This document shows, one piece after another, positions 61,870-64,000 of a DNA stretch of 64,000 nt. The stretch spans positions 992,001 through 1,056,000 of the forward strand of contig NZ_AP025477.1 of assembly GCF_024347415.1 (NCBI RefSeq), given 5' to 3'. Position 1 is the stretch's first letter. Each line of letters starts with the position of its first letter. The notes under the pieces were generated by a model. That model saw nothing but the letters and a program-made list of their open reading frames with translations, was not told where the DNA came from and ran no database searches. Made by a program: the position numbers and the translations under genes. This DNA comes from Vibrio crassostreae (GTDB lineage: Bacteria; Pseudomonadota; Gammaproteobacteria; Enterobacterales; Vibrionaceae).

Positions 61870-62655
61870 CTACTGAATCTTCAGACGCTGAATCAGTGTC
61901 TCTTCATCTAGTTGATACAACTCATCAAGCAAGTTCATTTGCAAGCTACCTGGGCCACGAGAGTTCTCAGCCGCGATTTCGCCAACCACACCCAACACCG
62001 CTGCAGCAGCCAAACCACTTTCATCACCGACAGCAGCAAACGCGCCCGCCAAAGTAGTTAAGGTACAACCCATGCCCGTCACATACGGCATCATTGGGTG
62101 CCCGTTATTTAACGTCACAACACTGTCTTTCGTGACAACGTAATCCGTCTCACCAGAAATCACCACATTTGCGCCATATTCAGCCACTAAGCATTGCGCA
62201 GCGCCTAATGCAGCATCACTACTATCCAACGCATCAACGCCTTTGGTCTGTGCTTGCTCACCCGCTAGCGCGATAATCTCGGACGCGTTACCACGAATGA
62301 TCAACTTATCCGCTAAACGTGCGATTTCACGAGAAGTCTCAGTTCGCAGCGTACTTGCACCACAACCCACAGGGTCAAGAACCACCACCTTGTTGTTCGT
62401 GTTTGCTTGTTCTACCGCGAAGCGCATTCTTGGCGTCCACACGCTATCAAGCGTGCCAATGTTGATCACCAAAGCGCCAGAGAAAGACATCATCTCTGCC
62501 AATTCTTGTTGTGAGTGCGCCATGATAGGAGAAGCGCCAATCGCCAATAACGCATTCGCCGTATTGTTCATCACGACGTAGTTGGTGATGTTCACAACCA
62601 ATGGCTTCTGCGCTCGCACATCGCGCAGCGATTGGATGATTTGTTCAGTTAGCAT
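61870..62655 (-). CDS. thiM: Hydroxyethylthiazole kinase
   Basis: ThiM phosphorylates the thiazole moiety during thiamine salvage. The family signature '[26 protein letters not shown]' appears near the start (residues about 22-48) and 'LDPVGCGAS' and '[10 protein letters not shown]' later. Length (261) is typical. It follows tenA and the binding-protein gene in one operon. Confidence 0.9.
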   Translation of the reverse strand: MLTEQIIQSLRDVRAQKPLVVNITNYVVMNNTANALLAIGASPIMAHSQQELAEMMSFSGALVINIGTLDSVWTPRMRFAVEQANTNNKVVVLDPVGCGASTLRTETSREIARLADKLIIRGNASEIIALAGEQAQTKGVDALDSSDAALGAAQCLVAEYGANVVISGETDYVVTKDSVVTLNNGHPMMPYVTGMGCTLTTLAGAFAAVGDESGLAAAAVLGVVGEIAAENSRGPGSLQMNLLDELYQLDEETLIQRLKIQ

Positions 62656-62684
62656 GGGTAAATCCTTATTCGTTAGAAGTCGCT

Positions 62685-63365
62685 TTAATCAGCTGGTGAA
62701 TCATTAAGAGCGTTCAGCCCTTGCTGCCAGAAAGCCACTTCCATACGGGTTGCGGTTTTGAAGATATGAACGATGTTCTGACCGCGCTCGCTGTTGATAT
62801 CAATTTCAGCAAGCAGTTGATTGAAGTATTCTGCGCCCGTTGCAACGCCAGACTGGAACTCTTCTCCGCCGTAAAGCTGAAGCCAGCTCGCGTATGGGTT
62901 GCCTTCTAATACGGTATCGCCACTTTCTAGAAGTGCTTTACCAATCACGGCATAACCAATTGAACACGGAGCCAGTGCCGCATATAAGTCGACAAGATCA
63001 CCCGTCATGCCTGCATCCAGAACGTAGCGCGTGTAAGCAACTGTTCCGAAATCTTCTGGCTCGTTTTCCAAATCAGATTCCGTTAAGCCCCATTGACCAC
63101 AGTAGGTAACGTGGTGAGAGATTTCTGAATCTAATAAAGCATGAACACTTGGCAGTGCACGACGCATATCAGCCAGTGTTTTTGCCTTGTAAATCGCCAA
63201 TGCATAAGCGCGAGCATACTGTTTTAAGAACAGGAAATCTTGCTTCAAATAATGTAGAAAACAAGGCTGAGCGAGTGTGCCGTTTGCCAGCATTTTAACA
63301 AAATCATGCTCAGTGTAGTCTTGCCAATCTTGCTGACAGGCTTGGATTAAGTCTTGGTATTTCAT
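62685..63365 (-). CDS. tenA: Aminopyrimidine aminohydrolase (thiaminase II)
   Basis: TenA salvages pyrimidine from degraded thiamine. The 226-residue helical protein shows '[20 protein letters not shown]', '[20 protein letters not shown]' and '[14 protein letters not shown]', with the conserved active-site cysteine and acidic residues. It lies 9 bases after the thiY-like gene. Confidence 0.85.
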   Translation of the reverse strand: MKYQDLIQACQQDWQDYTEHDFVKMLANGTLAQPCFLHYLKQDFLFLKQYARAYALAIYKAKTLADMRRALPSVHALLDSEISHHVTYCGQWGLTESDLENEPEDFGTVAYTRYVLDAGMTGDLVDLYAALAPCSIGYAVIGKALLESGDTVLEGNPYASWLQLYGGEEFQSGVATGAEYFNQLLAEIDINSERGQNIVHIFKTATRMEVAFWQQGLNALNDSPAD

Positions 63366-63373
63366 GAGATTCC

Positions 63374-64000
63374 TTAGTCAAAAGTCGGCACGTAGTCAGC
63401 GGCTTTTGGTAGTGATTTAATAATACCTTTGTCGAACATGAACTGTGCGTAATCGTCGTAACGCTTTAGGTCAACAGCAGAAGGGCGAAGTGCAAAACGA
63501 GTCAGCGTGTCATTCCATGCGCGTTGGTTAAGCTCGTTATTCAACGTATCTGGTGAATACGCCACAAACTCGCTCCATGACTCTTGTGGGTGATTCACAA
63601 TGTAAGTTGTTGCTTGTTCCAATGCTTTGTTGAACGCTTTGATCGCTTCATCATCGTGCTGCTTTGCGTTCGCAACAAAGATAAGCTCATCGTAAGCTGG
63701 CACACCGTGCTCTTCTGGGAAGAATGCTTTTGCTTTAAAGCCTTCAAGTGCCAGTTGGTTGGTTTCGAAGTTACGTAAGCCACCCCAAATTGCATCTACC
63801 TTGCCTGATGCCAATGAAGATGAAAGTGCCCAACCGACATTGATGGTTTGCACGTCTGTAAACGCAACATTTTCTTGTGCTAGCATGGTGCCGATAGTCG
63901 CTTCTTCGTTACCCGCAATCGCGATACCGATCTTTTTGCCTTTCAGATCCGCTAACGAATCGTTCTTGCCATTATCCAGTACCATTAGTGTGTTCAGTGG
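63374..64000 (-). CDS. Thiamine-precursor ABC transporter binding protein, ThiY-like (partial)
   Basis: The frame is open to the right edge, so the N-terminus and any signal peptide are outside. The visible part is an NMT1/ThiY-type periplasmic binding protein: 'KKIGIAIAGNEEATIGTMLA' and 'KVDAIWGGLRNFE'. It likely binds formyl-aminopyrimidine for TenA-based salvage. It begins the thiY-tenA-thiM operon; a TPP riboswitch would be expected beyond the edge. Confidence 0.75.
   Translation of the reverse strand, partial: PLNTLMVLDNGKNDSLADLKGKKIGIAIAGNEEATIGTMLAQENVAFTDVQTINVGWALSSSLASGKVDAIWGGLRNFETNQLALEGFKAKAFFPEEHGVPAYDELIFVANAKQHDDEAIKAFNKALEQATTYIVNHPQESWSEFVAYSPDTLNNELNQRAWNDTLTRFALRPSAVDLKRYDDYAQFMFDKGIIKSLPKAADYVPTFD

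Overview
The window looks like chromosome of a marine Vibrio, most likely of the Splendidus clade. The reasons are the vctPDGC-type siderophore operon, the PACE/LysR pair, the DUF3332 lipoprotein, the thiamine salvage genes and, most tellingly, VCR-like integron attC repeats. The species call is inference from gene content; no rRNA or tRNA gene is present.

Bases 1 to about 31,496 are the right-hand part of a transposable (Mu-like) prophage whose left end lies outside the window. The early region (1-1,714) holds small phage genes and a DUF3164 gene. It is interrupted at about 2,000-4,290 by a block of small minus-strand genes, at least three of them followed by VCR-like attC repeats: a piece of Vibrio integron cassette array carried as phage cargo. 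A GemA-like middle gene follows. The late genes are split into blocks of both orientations: a minus block (spanins, lysozyme, holin, gpJ, gpD, gpX, gpU, virion morphogenesis), a plus block (terminase, spike, gp25, sheath, tube, protease/scaffold, capsid, DUF935-type portal, minor head protein), an accessory block (two unknown genes, DNA methyltransferase, DinI-like gene, two perfect LexA boxes), a minus block (tape measure, gpE with a GGGAAAG frameshift signal) and a plus block (gpI, tail fibre, fibre assembly). The head is Mu-like and the tail P2-like. An 18-bp motif recurs at three late-operon starts with fixed spacing to the start codon and is a good candidate late activator site.

The prophage appears to have inserted into a caspase-like peptidase gene, whose 3' part (31,497-31,931) heads a plus-strand operon of envelope proteins: a secreted protein, an LPP20-like/DUF4384-like protein, an MltC-like lytic transglycosylase, a second small LPP20-like protein and a one-helix membrane protein (31.5-36.2 kb). 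I know of no described function for this combination, and it is the best candidate here for an undescribed system.

From 36.3 kb to the end the window is ordinary host chromosome: a Fur-box-linked siderophore ABC transporter (vctPDGC); small hypothetical genes; a potassium channel and AI-2E transporter; a DUF2955/HlyD efflux pair with a divergent AraC regulator; a diguanylate cyclase; outer-membrane proteins; an amidohydrolase/DUF3299/porin group sharing a 17-bp operator-like repeat and lying next to an AraC gene; a PACE exporter with its LysR regulator; and thiamine genes (thiE; thiM-tenA-thiY-like) around a chemoreceptor gene. The last gene runs off the right edge.
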